NCBI RefSeq assembly: GCF_002252585.1 | Contig: NZ_NQLD01000001.1 | Source: Methanocatella intestini | GTDB taxonomy: Archaea; Methanobacteriota; Methanobacteria; Methanobacteriales; Methanobacteriaceae | Direction: 5' to 3' (one strand) | Length of the DNA: 7,756 nucleotides | Part shown: positions 1 to 6,112 of the stretch, one piece after another | How positions within the stretch are numbered: the stretch's first letter is position 1 | Layout: each line of letters starts with the position of its first letter | The notes under the pieces: model-generated | Told to the model about the DNA's origin: nothing | The model's database searches: none | The model's input: only the letters and a program-made list of their open reading frames with translations | Position numbers and translations under genes: made by a program

Positions 1-197
1 TGGTCGACCGGTTGTCTGATAAGGCAGTGCCGGGCAGCTACGCGCTAGGTGATAAAGGCTGAAAGCATCTAAGCCTGAGGTATCCCCTGAAAATAGATTG
101 CTTAGGACGTGAGTAGAAGACTTGTTTGATGGGGTAGGGATGTAAGCTTCGAGGTTTTTTTTCCGAGTTGTTTAGTCCGCTACTTCCAATTGTTCGC
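1..197 (+). rRNA. 23S rRNA, 3' end (partial)
   Basis: This is the last part of a large-subunit rRNA gene, whose 5' portion lies before the window. The segment holds the strongly conserved domain VI sequence around CTGAAAGCATCTAAGCCTGA (59-78) and continues into the archaeal-type 3' end with GATGTAAGCTTCGAGG and TCCGCTACTTCCAAT. It is clearly more GC-rich than the DNA after it. The mature 3' end is set at about 195-197 by resemblance to other Methanobacteriales 23S ends, so it may be off by a few bases. It belongs to an rRNA operon read left to right, with two 5S genes following. Confidence 0.95.
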
Positions 198-340
198 TTG
201 CATGATTTTATAGATTATTGTTAAACTATTCATCTGTTAATGATGTATAAGTTAGCTGTAATCTGGTTAGGTGTTAATAGTACGGGTGAAAATGTACGAA
301 ATTATTATTATTTTCATACTTATATGTTTTAGAAGGTTAA

Positions 341-458
<118 letters not shown>

Positions 459-522
459 TTTCTTCTATTACAATTATTACTTACTTATTTACTTATTACT
501 TATCATTTTCATATTGTAATAG

Positions 523-640
<118 letters not shown>

Positions 641-660
641 CTATTATATTATAATTTACT

Positions 661-710
661 TATTTTTATTGTTTTATTTATTTCTTAATTTATTTCTGTC
701 TGTTTTTTTA
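661..710 (+). terminator. T-rich probable terminator of the rRNA operon
   Basis: Directly after the second 5S gene the plus strand has a run of T clusters ending in seven T residues at 703-709. Archaeal transcription commonly ends at such oligo-T tracts without a hairpin. A new TATA-like element follows soon after, consistent with a transcription unit boundary here. Assignment is by composition and position only. Confidence 0.45.
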
Positions 711-737
711 ATGAATTAAGAAATAGTTAAATATTAT

Positions 738-750
738 TTTATACATAAAT
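738..750 (+). promoter_or_regulatory. TATA-like box for the putative RNA at 771-920
   Basis: TTTATACATAAAT is centred near 744, about 27 bases before TAATGACTGATGCC, which would place a start at about 770. That matches the start of the GC-richer structured segment. AT-rich surroundings make TATA-like strings frequent, so this is suggestive only. Confidence 0.35.
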
Positions 751-770
751 ATTATTGCCGTATCATTTTT

Positions 771-920
771 TAATGACTGATGCCTTTGGTCCTTCTATGA
801 GGAAAGTTGATACTGTCAATGATTAGGAGAAACCCAGCATTAGATAGGCTGCCCGTTTCGAGGGTTACTCGAGGAGGGAAGGGTATTCTACCGATGATTC
901 AAGAGAGTTAGTATACGGGC
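771..920 (+). ncRNA. Putative structured non-coding RNA, family not recognised
   Basis: An isolated GC-richer island of about 150 bases between AT-rich flanks, with no open reading frame of note. Several local pairings can be read: TCCTT/GAGGA (790-803), TTGA/TCAA (807-819), CAGC/GCTG (835-851), TCGAG/CTCGA (858-872), and GGTA/TACC (882-892). A closing stem, GCCCGT (851-856) with ACGGGC (915-920), encloses the last two. AACCC at 831-835 is complementary to GGGTT at 862-866, which overlaps a hairpin loop, so a pseudoknot is possible. It is preceded by a TATA-like box and followed by T-rich DNA. The string GGGAAGG, a hairpin, then GATGA (876-897) recalls the core of cobalamin riboswitches, but the B12 box is at best partial. 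I do not recognise 7S/SRP RNA, RNase P RNA, tRNA or a C/D guide here. It could be an independent small RNA or a leader of the gene at 1218. Confidence 0.5.
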
Positions 921-930
921 AAAATTCAAA

Positions 931-950
931 TTTAAAGCTTTTTAAAGCTT
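931..950. repeat. Tandem 10-base repeat TTTAAAGCTT x2
   Basis: Two adjacent exact copies of TTTAAAGCTT. Each contains the palindrome AAGCTT, and the junction forms a T-run on the plus strand. It sits about 10 bases after the putative structured RNA and may act as its terminator, although simple slippage in AT-rich DNA would look the same. Confidence 0.5.
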
Positions 951-1025
951 ATTTATTTGTTTTGATTATTTAAATTTAATAGTTGATTATTTTAATTGGT
1001 TTTTGCAGTCTATTTTTTTTAACGT

Positions 1026-1066
1026 GTTGGTTTGTCTGAAATATCGGATTTTAGTCGTGTTTTTTC
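1026..1066 (-). pseudogene. Possible fossil of a transposase C-terminus
   Basis: Read on the minus strand, this has GAAAAAACA (1058-1066) followed by CAGACAAACCAAC (1026-1038). The same two strings occur in the same order and at nearly the same spacing (24 versus 20 bases between the end of the first and start of the second string, allowing small gaps) in the transposase at 7012-6968, where they encode EKT and RQTN. Here reading gives EKTR and, after a frame change, RQTN. Outside this short piece no similarity is clear. A 13-base match is not significant alone in AT-rich DNA, so the call is weak. Confidence 0.22.
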
Positions 1067-1207
1067 ATAGAGTTGCAGTTGGCAAATGTTTATTATTGAT
1101 GAGATTAAGATATTAATTATATTTTTATTATATTTCATTGAACCAATATTTGGAAGTATGTTTTTTTTCAAAGTACTTGCAATTGTATTTTAATCATCAT
1201 ATTAATT

Positions 1208-1213
1208 GGTGGT
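1208..1213 (+). promoter_or_regulatory. Ribosome binding site choosing ATG 1218
   Basis: GGTGGT, ending four bases before ATG 1218, is a fair match to the 16S 3' tail complement (GGAGGTGAT). It overlaps the alternative TTG start at 1206, so that start would lack a site of its own. Confidence 0.5.
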
Positions 1214-1217
1214 CATC

Positions 1218-2672
1218 ATGTTTAAAGTTTTTATTAGTAGTAATCAGACAGAATTTGAAAAAGAACGCCAATTCATCAAGAAAGAATTTGAAGCAGATTA
1301 TTTTTTAAAATCATTTTTCAAAGTTTTCCTTTTTGAAGATTCACCCTCTTTTGGATTGTCTCCTGAGACAACATACTTTGAAGAAGTTAGAAAATCAGAT
1401 GTTTATATTGGTTTGATTGGATCGGACTATGGAACCATTAAAGATAATGGATTATCTCCAACTGAAGAGGAATATGATGAATTTCATGCATCTAATCCTG
1501 ATTCATTTTTCTATATCCAAAATGTTGATAAAAGAGATGCTGAAAGTGAAAGGTTCATCTTAAAAATCCAGCCGGATAATAAATACTCTTTTTTTGACAC
1601 TAATCAAGATTTGATTGATGAAATCAAGAAAAGTCTGGTAAAATATATTGAAAGAGGACAAAAAGATAATGATAACTTCGACAAAAAGCTCATCTTAAAC
1701 TCATCAATCGACGATGTTGATGATGAGGCATATGGATTGTTTTTCGATTTATTAAAAGATGATGATTCATTCACTAAACTAAAAGACATGGATAATAAAG
1801 CATATCTGTTGGAAAGGATAGGTGCAGGTGAAATAGTTAATGGTGTTTTTCATTTAAACATTGCTGGAGCATTATTCTTCGCCGTTGATGTCAACAAATT
1901 TTTATCTCATGAAATCAAGATGGTGAGATTTAAAGGAATCACTAAATTCGATGCAATCGATCGGTTAAATTTTAAAGGTTCGCTTCTAATGGGAATCAAA
2001 GAATTTGAAAGATTTTTTAAAAAAAATACAAATTCGGGATTTATCATTGATGGAATGAATCGTATTAATATTGACGAATATCCAATAAAAGCAATTCGTG
2101 AAGGTTTCATCAATGCCCTTGCACACAGAAACTATGAAAGGTCATCAAGTTTTATAGAATTCTACATATTCGATGACCGCATTGAAATAATAAATCCAGG
2201 AAAGTTAAAATATCCATTAACTATTGAAGACATAAAAAATGATGAAGGAATTGGTCATAGAAATGAGAGAATATGTGACATATTCTATAAGACTAATTAT
2301 ATGGAACATATTGGTAGAGGAATTTCTCAAATGATTGATGAGATGAAGAAATCTGGTTTGGAAGAACCAGAATTTAGTGAAGGAAATGATTCATTTAAAG
2401 TAATGTTTAAAGGAAATGGTGGAAAGATATCTCATTATGAAAATAATGAAAAAGTTATTAATTTAAAAGATTTGGGATTAAATCAACGTCAAATTGTTAT
2501 TTTAACTGAAATTATAAACAATAATGTTTCCATGACATATGATGATCATATTAAGATGTTCAATACATCAAAACCAACTGCAGAGAGAGATTTTAGAAAA
2601 TTGGCTAAACTCAATCTGGTTAAAAAGAGTATAGCGAATAGGAAAGTTCAATTCTCATCACCAGATTATTAA
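1218..2672 (+). CDS. DUF4062 - RecG/Schlafen-type ATPase regulator fusion, with C-terminal winged helix
   Basis: Predicted cytoplasmic protein of 484 residues. I start it at ATG 1218 because GGTGGT lies just upstream and the conserved N-terminus MFKVFISS begins there; a TTG at 1206 is in frame but less likely. Residues 1 to about 85 fit DUF4062: KVFISSNQTEFEKER, a strand with FEDSP, SDVYIGLIGSDYG, then SPTEEEYDEF. Residues about 205-400 match the part of AlbA_2/RecG-like regulators that follows the AlbA_2 domain. These include NIAGALFF, a GHKL-like ATPase region with EYPIKAIREGFINALAHRNY (286 on) and DDRIEIINPG, then GIGHRNERICDIFY and HIGRGISQMIDEM. Residues about 419-484 look like a winged helix (LGLNQRQIVILTEI to the end). 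The usual AlbA_2 domain is absent and DUF4062 takes its place. DUF4062 is often found in signalling and anti-phage proteins, so a stress or defence role with DNA binding is inferred, not shown. It stands alone, with no co-directional partner close by. Confidence 0.85.
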   Translation: MFKVFISSNQTEFEKERQFIKKEFEADYFLKSFFKVFLFEDSPSFGLSPETTYFEEVRKSDVYIGLIGSDYGTIKDNGLSPTEEEYDEFHASNPDSFFYIQNVDKRDAESERFILKIQPDNKYSFFDTNQDLIDEIKKSLVKYIERGQKDNDNFDKKLILNSSIDDVDDEAYGLFFDLLKDDDSFTKLKDMDNKAYLLERIGAGEIVNGVFHLNIAGALFFAVDVNKFLSHEIKMVRFKGITKFDAIDRLNFKGSLLMGIKEFERFFKKNTNSGFIIDGMNRINIDEYPIKAIREGFINALAHRNYERSSSFIEFYIFDDRIEIINPGKLKYPLTIEDIKNDEGIGHRNERICDIFYKTNYMEHIGRGISQMIDEMKKSGLEEPEFSEGNDSFKVMFKGNGGKISHYENNEKVINLKDLGLNQRQIVILTEIINNNVSMTYDDHIKMFNTSKPTAERDFRKLAKLNLVKKSIANRKVQFSSPDY

Positions 2673-2674
2673 AA

Positions 2675-2822
2675 TGATGGACTTCATCAATTTTTGATGG
2701 ACTTTTTGATGGACTTTTTAATCAAAGAATCAATTAATTATTTACTATAGTTTTTACAATCATCCTCATTTAATGGATTGTATTTTTAATATAATTGGTA
2801 GTTAACTGACTTTGATGGACTT
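2675..2822 (+). repeat. Four copies of TGATGGACTT after the DUF4062 gene
   Basis: Exact TGATGGACTT occurs at 2675-2684, 2695-2704, 2707-2716 and 2813-2822. The second and third are 12 bases apart, with the unit TTTTTGATGGAC. GATGGACTT encodes Asp-Gly-Leu, and RecG/AlbA_2-like regulators often carry runs of short repeats such as NDGL between the ATPase and winged-helix parts. These could therefore be a decayed remnant of such a linker from a paralogue or an older 3' end. T5 runs within it could also terminate transcription. No reading frame stays open through it. Confidence 0.55.
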
Positions 2823-2898
2823 TATTCATCCAATGTAGGTTTTCTACAAATATTTATTGTGTTATTGTTAAAAGAGATTATTGTATCTAAACAAAATA

Positions 2899-4204
2899 TT
2901 ATTTTTTTAAAACATGAATTTCTTGAAAAGTCAACTCCATCACATCATCAAATTTTTGAACTAAAACATGTGTAGCATCATCATATTCCACAATATTATA
3001 CTTATTGTCTGAAAGATTAATGTAAATTCTTAATTCAGATTGATCCACTTCGTAAGACTTTGATAAAATATACTTTGCATGAGGTTTATATGTGTAATTA
3101 ACATAATATTCACTTAATTGGTTTGTTTTATAGCAAAAATCTTTAAATTCAAGATATTCATATTTATTTTCTTTTCATGATTCTAACATTAATTCTTTTT
3201 TATTTTTTTCATTCAAATCAAGGGAATAATTTATTTTTTTATCAAAATCAATATTTGAAGTAGTTTTTAAATAATCTACTGGTTTTAAAATAACATAAAA
3301 GCTATATTTCAAACCTAAATAATCATAACATTCTCTTAATTTGGAAACTATTAATTCTTTTAAACTGTACAGATTATTTTCATAAGTTGAATCATATTCA
3401 AATATGAATTCTATATCTTTCCACAATTCTTCTGGAAAATTTTTTATATGAAAATCAAGTAATGGAGCAATTTTGATAATAATTTCAGATATGAGGTAAT
3501 CTTTGATAAAATTATTATTTGCAACATCAACAAAGTCCTTTTTATTTTTTAAAGCGACATCAGATATTATTTTATGTTTGTCTATTTCAATATAGTCAAA
3601 AATTTCGATTTCAGTGAATCCCGTGCTTTTAAGGATTTCATAATTTAATCTGACATCTGCATATGTGTTTAATTTAGGGATTTTGGGTACCATTACTCTA
3701 ATTTTATCTGCTCCAACAGTTTCAAGTAAATATTTTAAATTAGATAAAAATAAATTATAACTCCCTTTAGTGTATAATTCATATCTTGTTTTATCCATAT
3801 CCTTTGTATCCACTATAAAATAATCAATACAATGAATTATATTTTCTATAGATTCTTTTTTAACACTGAGTGATGTTGCAAGCGTGAATTTTCAACCAGC
3901 TTTCGCATATTTTTTAATAAACTCCTTGGTAAAAGCAGAATATAACAATGGTTCACCACCACCGAAAACTAAGCCCTCCTCCTGTTGCAAGAAAATAAAG
4001 ATTATCAAGTTTTACTTCTTCATATAATTCATCAATAGAATATTTTTTAGGTTCAAGTGAACCATCCCATGTGAATGGATTAAAACAATAAGCGCATCTT
4101 AAAGGGCATCCCATACAACCAATTAGCGTTGAAACTCCATCACCTTCAGAGTTTATTCTTAATCTTGAGATTTTTGAAATATTAACATTATGCATAATTA
4201 TCAT
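2899..4204 (-). pseudogene. Broken radical SAM enzyme, PFL-activase-like, with a C-terminal extension
   Basis: Reading through three lesions gives one coherent protein of about 434 residues. The intact start (ATG 4204, or ATG 4195) leads to SRLRINSEGDGVSTLIGCMG and the CPLRCAYC motif (4085-4108). This is CX3CX2C, the ligand set for the [4Fe-4S] cluster that cleaves S-adenosylmethionine, followed by FNPFTWDGS. The frame is lost near 3963-3967, just after GGGLSF, where the expected GGGEP continues in another frame as GGEPLLYSAFTKEF; two bases seem missing. An in-frame TGA at 3892-3894 interrupts AKAG/KFTLATSLSV, where Trp would fit. A second TGA at 3175-3177 is followed in frame by KENKYEYLEF and 92 codons to TAA at 2899. 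The first 240 or so residues match glycyl-radical-activase-like enzymes; the last 190 or so are unrecognised. It overlaps the cysteine-rich gene upstream, which suggests translational coupling. As read it cannot make full-length product. Confidence 0.75.
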
Positions 4205-4426
4205 TTTCTTTTAATGTGAAGATATTTTTAATATTAATTTTTTCACCAGATTCGTGTTTTTTAATTAGTTCATTTTCAAGATATTCTAGTTCTGCTTCAC
4301 ATTTAGGACAAGTTCCTAAGCATTCTCCTTCAAAAGTGCATTTTTCAATGTTAAAATCAATATTATTCTCATCTGCGATTTTTGTCTAATTTTATTTAAT
4401 AAATCGCACTTTTCTTTTTCTTTCAT
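4188..4426 (-). pseudogene. Small four-cysteine protein, frameshifted; partner of the radical SAM gene
   Basis: Starts at ATG 4426 behind a good GGTGAT site (4431-4436): MKEKEKCDLLNKIRQK. In the strict frame it soon derails and stops. Adding one A to the A5 run (T5 at 4379-4383 on the plus strand) restores IADENNIDFNIEKCTFEG, then ECLGTCPKCEAELEYLENEL, and on to TAA at 4188-4190, about 79 residues. The centre has C-x5-C-x3-C-x2-C, and its last three cysteines repeat the CX3CX2C spacing of radical SAM clusters, so a metal or Fe-S site is plausible. The C-terminus is charged (ELIKKHESGEKINIKN). Its end overlaps the start of the radical SAM gene, so the two form an operon. It may be a substrate, a carrier or an electron-transfer partner; none is proven. 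A homopolymer error in the assembly is a real alternative to true loss. Confidence 0.65.
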
Positions 4427-4430
4427 TTTA

Positions 4431-4436
4431 ATCACC
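4431..4436 (-). promoter_or_regulatory. Ribosome binding site of the cysteine-rich gene
   Basis: GGTGAT on the minus strand, four bases before ATG 4426, matches the complement of the archaeal 16S 3' end. It supports a real translation start here even though the reading frame is now broken. Confidence 0.65.
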
Positions 4437-4452
4437 AAGTTTTATCTGCAAC

Positions 4453-4461
4453 CATATATAG
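4453..4461 (+). promoter_or_regulatory. TATA-like box for the TPR-SseB gene
   Basis: CATATATAG is centred about 54 bases before ATG 4511. A start near 4484 would give a leader of about 27 bases containing the GGTGAT site at 4501-4506. The divergent genes thus seem to use two offset promoters in one 84-base gap. Confidence 0.38.
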
Positions 4462-4479
4462 TAATTGTTATTAATTTGT

Positions 4480-4490
4480 TATTATAAATA
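4480..4490 (-). promoter_or_regulatory. TATA-like box for the cysteine-rich/radical SAM pair
   Basis: Minus-strand ATTTATAATAA lies about 60 bases before ATG 4426. A start about 27 bases downstream (near 4458) would leave a leader of roughly 30 bases that includes the GGTGAT site. The region is AT-rich, so this is tentative. Confidence 0.35.
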
Positions 4491-4500
4491 TTTTATTAAA

Positions 4501-4506
4501 GGTGAT
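4501..4506 (+). promoter_or_regulatory. Ribosome binding site choosing ATG 4511
   Basis: GGTGAT ends four bases before ATG 4511. A GTG at 4502 is in frame but lies inside this site, so ATG 4511 is the better start. Confidence 0.7.
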
Positions 4507-4510
4507 TCAA

Positions 4511-6055
4511 ATGGAATTTTTAGATGAAATAATAGATTTATTAAATTCGGGTGAATTTCAAAAAATAATAGATAGTATTGGTGATTTTTTAGATGAAAAT
4601 CCAGCATATAAAACTATAGATTATCATTATTTTGCAAATCCTCTTGAAGAAATGTTATTTGATAATTATCTTGAAAATTTTGAATCAATTAAAACACTGG
4701 ACTTAGATAAACCATTAGAAGATATTTATACTATATATTCAATAGCATATATGAATTTGGGACAAATAAATGAAGCAGAAAAGTATTTAAAAATAGCTAA
4801 TCAAATTAATCCAGTATCTGCCCCAATATTAATTAGACTATGTGAATTCTATCAATCCAAACATGAAGAAGAAAAGTTAAAAGATTTATGCTGTGATATT
4901 TTCAAATATACTTATGATGTTGACATATTAACTTCAAGTTATTTCAAGCTTGCAGATTATTTATATCACACAAATCAGAATATGGAATTATATAATCATC
5001 TGTTTAATTTCTTCGTATTCTTAAAATCTGGTGAAGAACAAAAACCCGTTAAAGAGGATATTATATACTTTAGCCAAAATAATATTCAAGTTGGTGTTAA
5101 TCCTAAAATAATTCAACTATTAATGTATTTAATAGCACTTTACAGCCAAAATAATATGTTAAGCAGTTCAGGATACTTTAAAAATATTTTAGATGAAGTT
5201 TCTGAATTTAATAATTATTTAAATCATCTTGTTGATGATGAAATAGGTGAACAAAATGTGGTTGAATTAAAAAATGAAACGGGGGTTGATAATTCACGAT
5301 TAGAGGAATTAACAAAAGAAGAAATAACTCCAATAATGCAAATTGAATTTTTAAACATGTTAAAAGAGTCCAGATTATATGTGCCGGTTAGTTATGGTGA
5401 AAATATGTTTGAGTGTATTGAAAGTGCAAAAGTAGGGGATGTGATTGGACCTACTGTCCAAATTGGGTTTAATATTGAATTTTTAACTGATGATAAAGGA
5501 AATAAAGCAGTTCCTTTATTTACTAGTGATGAAATGATGGAAGCTGCAGATTTTAGAAGTTCAACATATGTATTATATATGGGTGATTTGGCAGATATGT
5601 TAAAACAAACTGATAGATATTCTTTAATTGCAATTAATCCATTTACAGATTATAATATTAATGTGCCTATGGAAACTTTTTTAAGTTTATTTAATGACGA
5701 AAATGAAGTTATTGATATAAGAAATGATGAAATAAGAGAATTGTTACGTCAAGATTCTTTATCAGAAGACAAATTAAATGAATTTGGTGAAAAATTATTA
5801 ACTTCAATAATGATTACTGGTTGTGTTGATGCTGAGGGTACAAATTTTGTTTTAATATGGGATGACGATAATAAACCGCATTTGCCTTTATTCACAGACA
5901 TTGATGAGTTTAAAAAGATTTTTAATAATCATGAAAGAGATATTTATCCTCAAGCATATCAATTTAAAGACCTGGTAAATGTTGCAAATGAAAATATTGT
6001 AATAAATCCCGCATCCGAATCAATAATATTGAATCCAGAAATGTTTAAAAACTAA
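4511..6055 (+). CDS. TPR protein with two SseB-like domains
   Basis: An intact protein of 514 residues from ATG 4511. No signal peptide or membrane segment is visible, so it is probably cytoplasmic. The N-terminal 250 residues are helical; residues about 69-101 read as a TPR pair (YSIAYMNLGQINEAEKYL and KIANQINP), with weaker repeats to about 170. Residues about 269-394 match the SseB N-terminal fold: FLNMLKESRLYVPV, FLTDDKGNKAVPLFTSDEMM, and IAINPF. Residues about 396-514 appear to be a second, diverged copy: WDDDNKPHLPLFTDIDEFKK, then IVINPASESIILNPE. SseB domains occur in enhanced-serine-sensitivity and type III secretion-linked proteins, but their molecular role is poorly known; here protein-protein interaction is the safest inference. 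It is divergent from the radical SAM pair and followed by a 175-residue gene 57 bases on. Confidence 0.8.
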   Translation: MEFLDEIIDLLNSGEFQKIIDSIGDFLDENPAYKTIDYHYFANPLEEMLFDNYLENFESIKTLDLDKPLEDIYTIYSIAYMNLGQINEAEKYLKIANQINPVSAPILIRLCEFYQSKHEEEKLKDLCCDIFKYTYDVDILTSSYFKLADYLYHTNQNMELYNHLFNFFVFLKSGEEQKPVKEDIIYFSQNNIQVGVNPKIIQLLMYLIALYSQNNMLSSSGYFKNILDEVSEFNNYLNHLVDDEIGEQNVVELKNETGVDNSRLEELTKEEITPIMQIEFLNMLKESRLYVPVSYGENMFECIESAKVGDVIGPTVQIGFNIEFLTDDKGNKAVPLFTSDEMMEAADFRSSTYVLYMGDLADMLKQTDRYSLIAINPFTDYNINVPMETFLSLFNDENEVIDIRNDEIRELLRQDSLSEDKLNEFGEKLLTSIMITGCVDAEGTNFVLIWDDDNKPHLPLFTDIDEFKKIFNNHERDIYPQAYQFKDLVNVANENIVINPASESIILNPEMFKN

Positions 6056-6058
6056 TAT

Positions 6059-6078
6059 GAATATTTCAAGAAATATTC
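6059..6078. repeat. Perfect inverted repeat between two genes
   Basis: GAATATTT, a CAAG loop, then AAATATTC form a perfect 8-base stem three bases after the stop of the TPR-SseB gene. It has no following T-run, so it looks more like an mRNA-stabilising or processing hairpin, or a protein binding site, than a terminator. The next gene follows within 35 bases and is probably on the same transcript. Confidence 0.55.
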
Positions 6079-6097
6079 CACATATAAAAAAATATCT

Positions 6098-6103
6098 GGA
6101 GGG
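6098..6103 (+). promoter_or_regulatory. Ribosome binding site of the 175-residue protein
   Basis: GGAGGG ends nine bases before ATG 6113. An ATG at 6109 is closer but opens only a 16-codon frame, so ATG 6113 is chosen. Confidence 0.6.
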
Positions 6104-6112
6104 AATATATGA

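Larger units (their letters stand above)
921..1217. other. AT-rich intergenic stretch
   Basis: About 300 bases with no convincing gene. It contains an exact tandem repeat of TTTAAAGCTT (931-950), whose T-run may end the RNA upstream. It also holds a possible transposase fossil on the minus strand (1026-1066), and A/T-rich strings around 1113-1136 that could include a TATA box for the gene at 1218. I see nothing else that can be supported. Confidence 0.5.

Noticed and set aside
287..316. TGAAAAT/ATTTTCA pairing between 23S and 5S
   Set aside because: A weak AT-rich stem with a 16-base loop; not distinguishable from chance.
771..920. Firm call of a cobalamin riboswitch
   Set aside because: Only the GGGAAGG-hairpin-GATGA part resembles it; the B12 box is at best partial, and no B12-related gene follows.
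1604..2113. Two short minus-strand open frames
   Set aside because: They are antisense to the intact DUF4062 fusion gene and have no ribosome binding site or recognisable domain.
2675..2822. CRISPR-like array
   Set aside because: Units of about 10 bases at uneven spacing with no regular spacers; too short and irregular.
3175..3813. Stand-alone minus-strand gene starting MDTKDMDK
   Set aside because: The start is an internal GTG, and the frame continues upstream and downstream as radical SAM protein; it is a fragment between lesions.
3175..3894. TGA read as selenocysteine or as Trp by a changed code
   Set aside because: Neighbouring genes use TGG for Trp and normal stops, the same gene has a frameshift, and no selenocysteine element was recognised.
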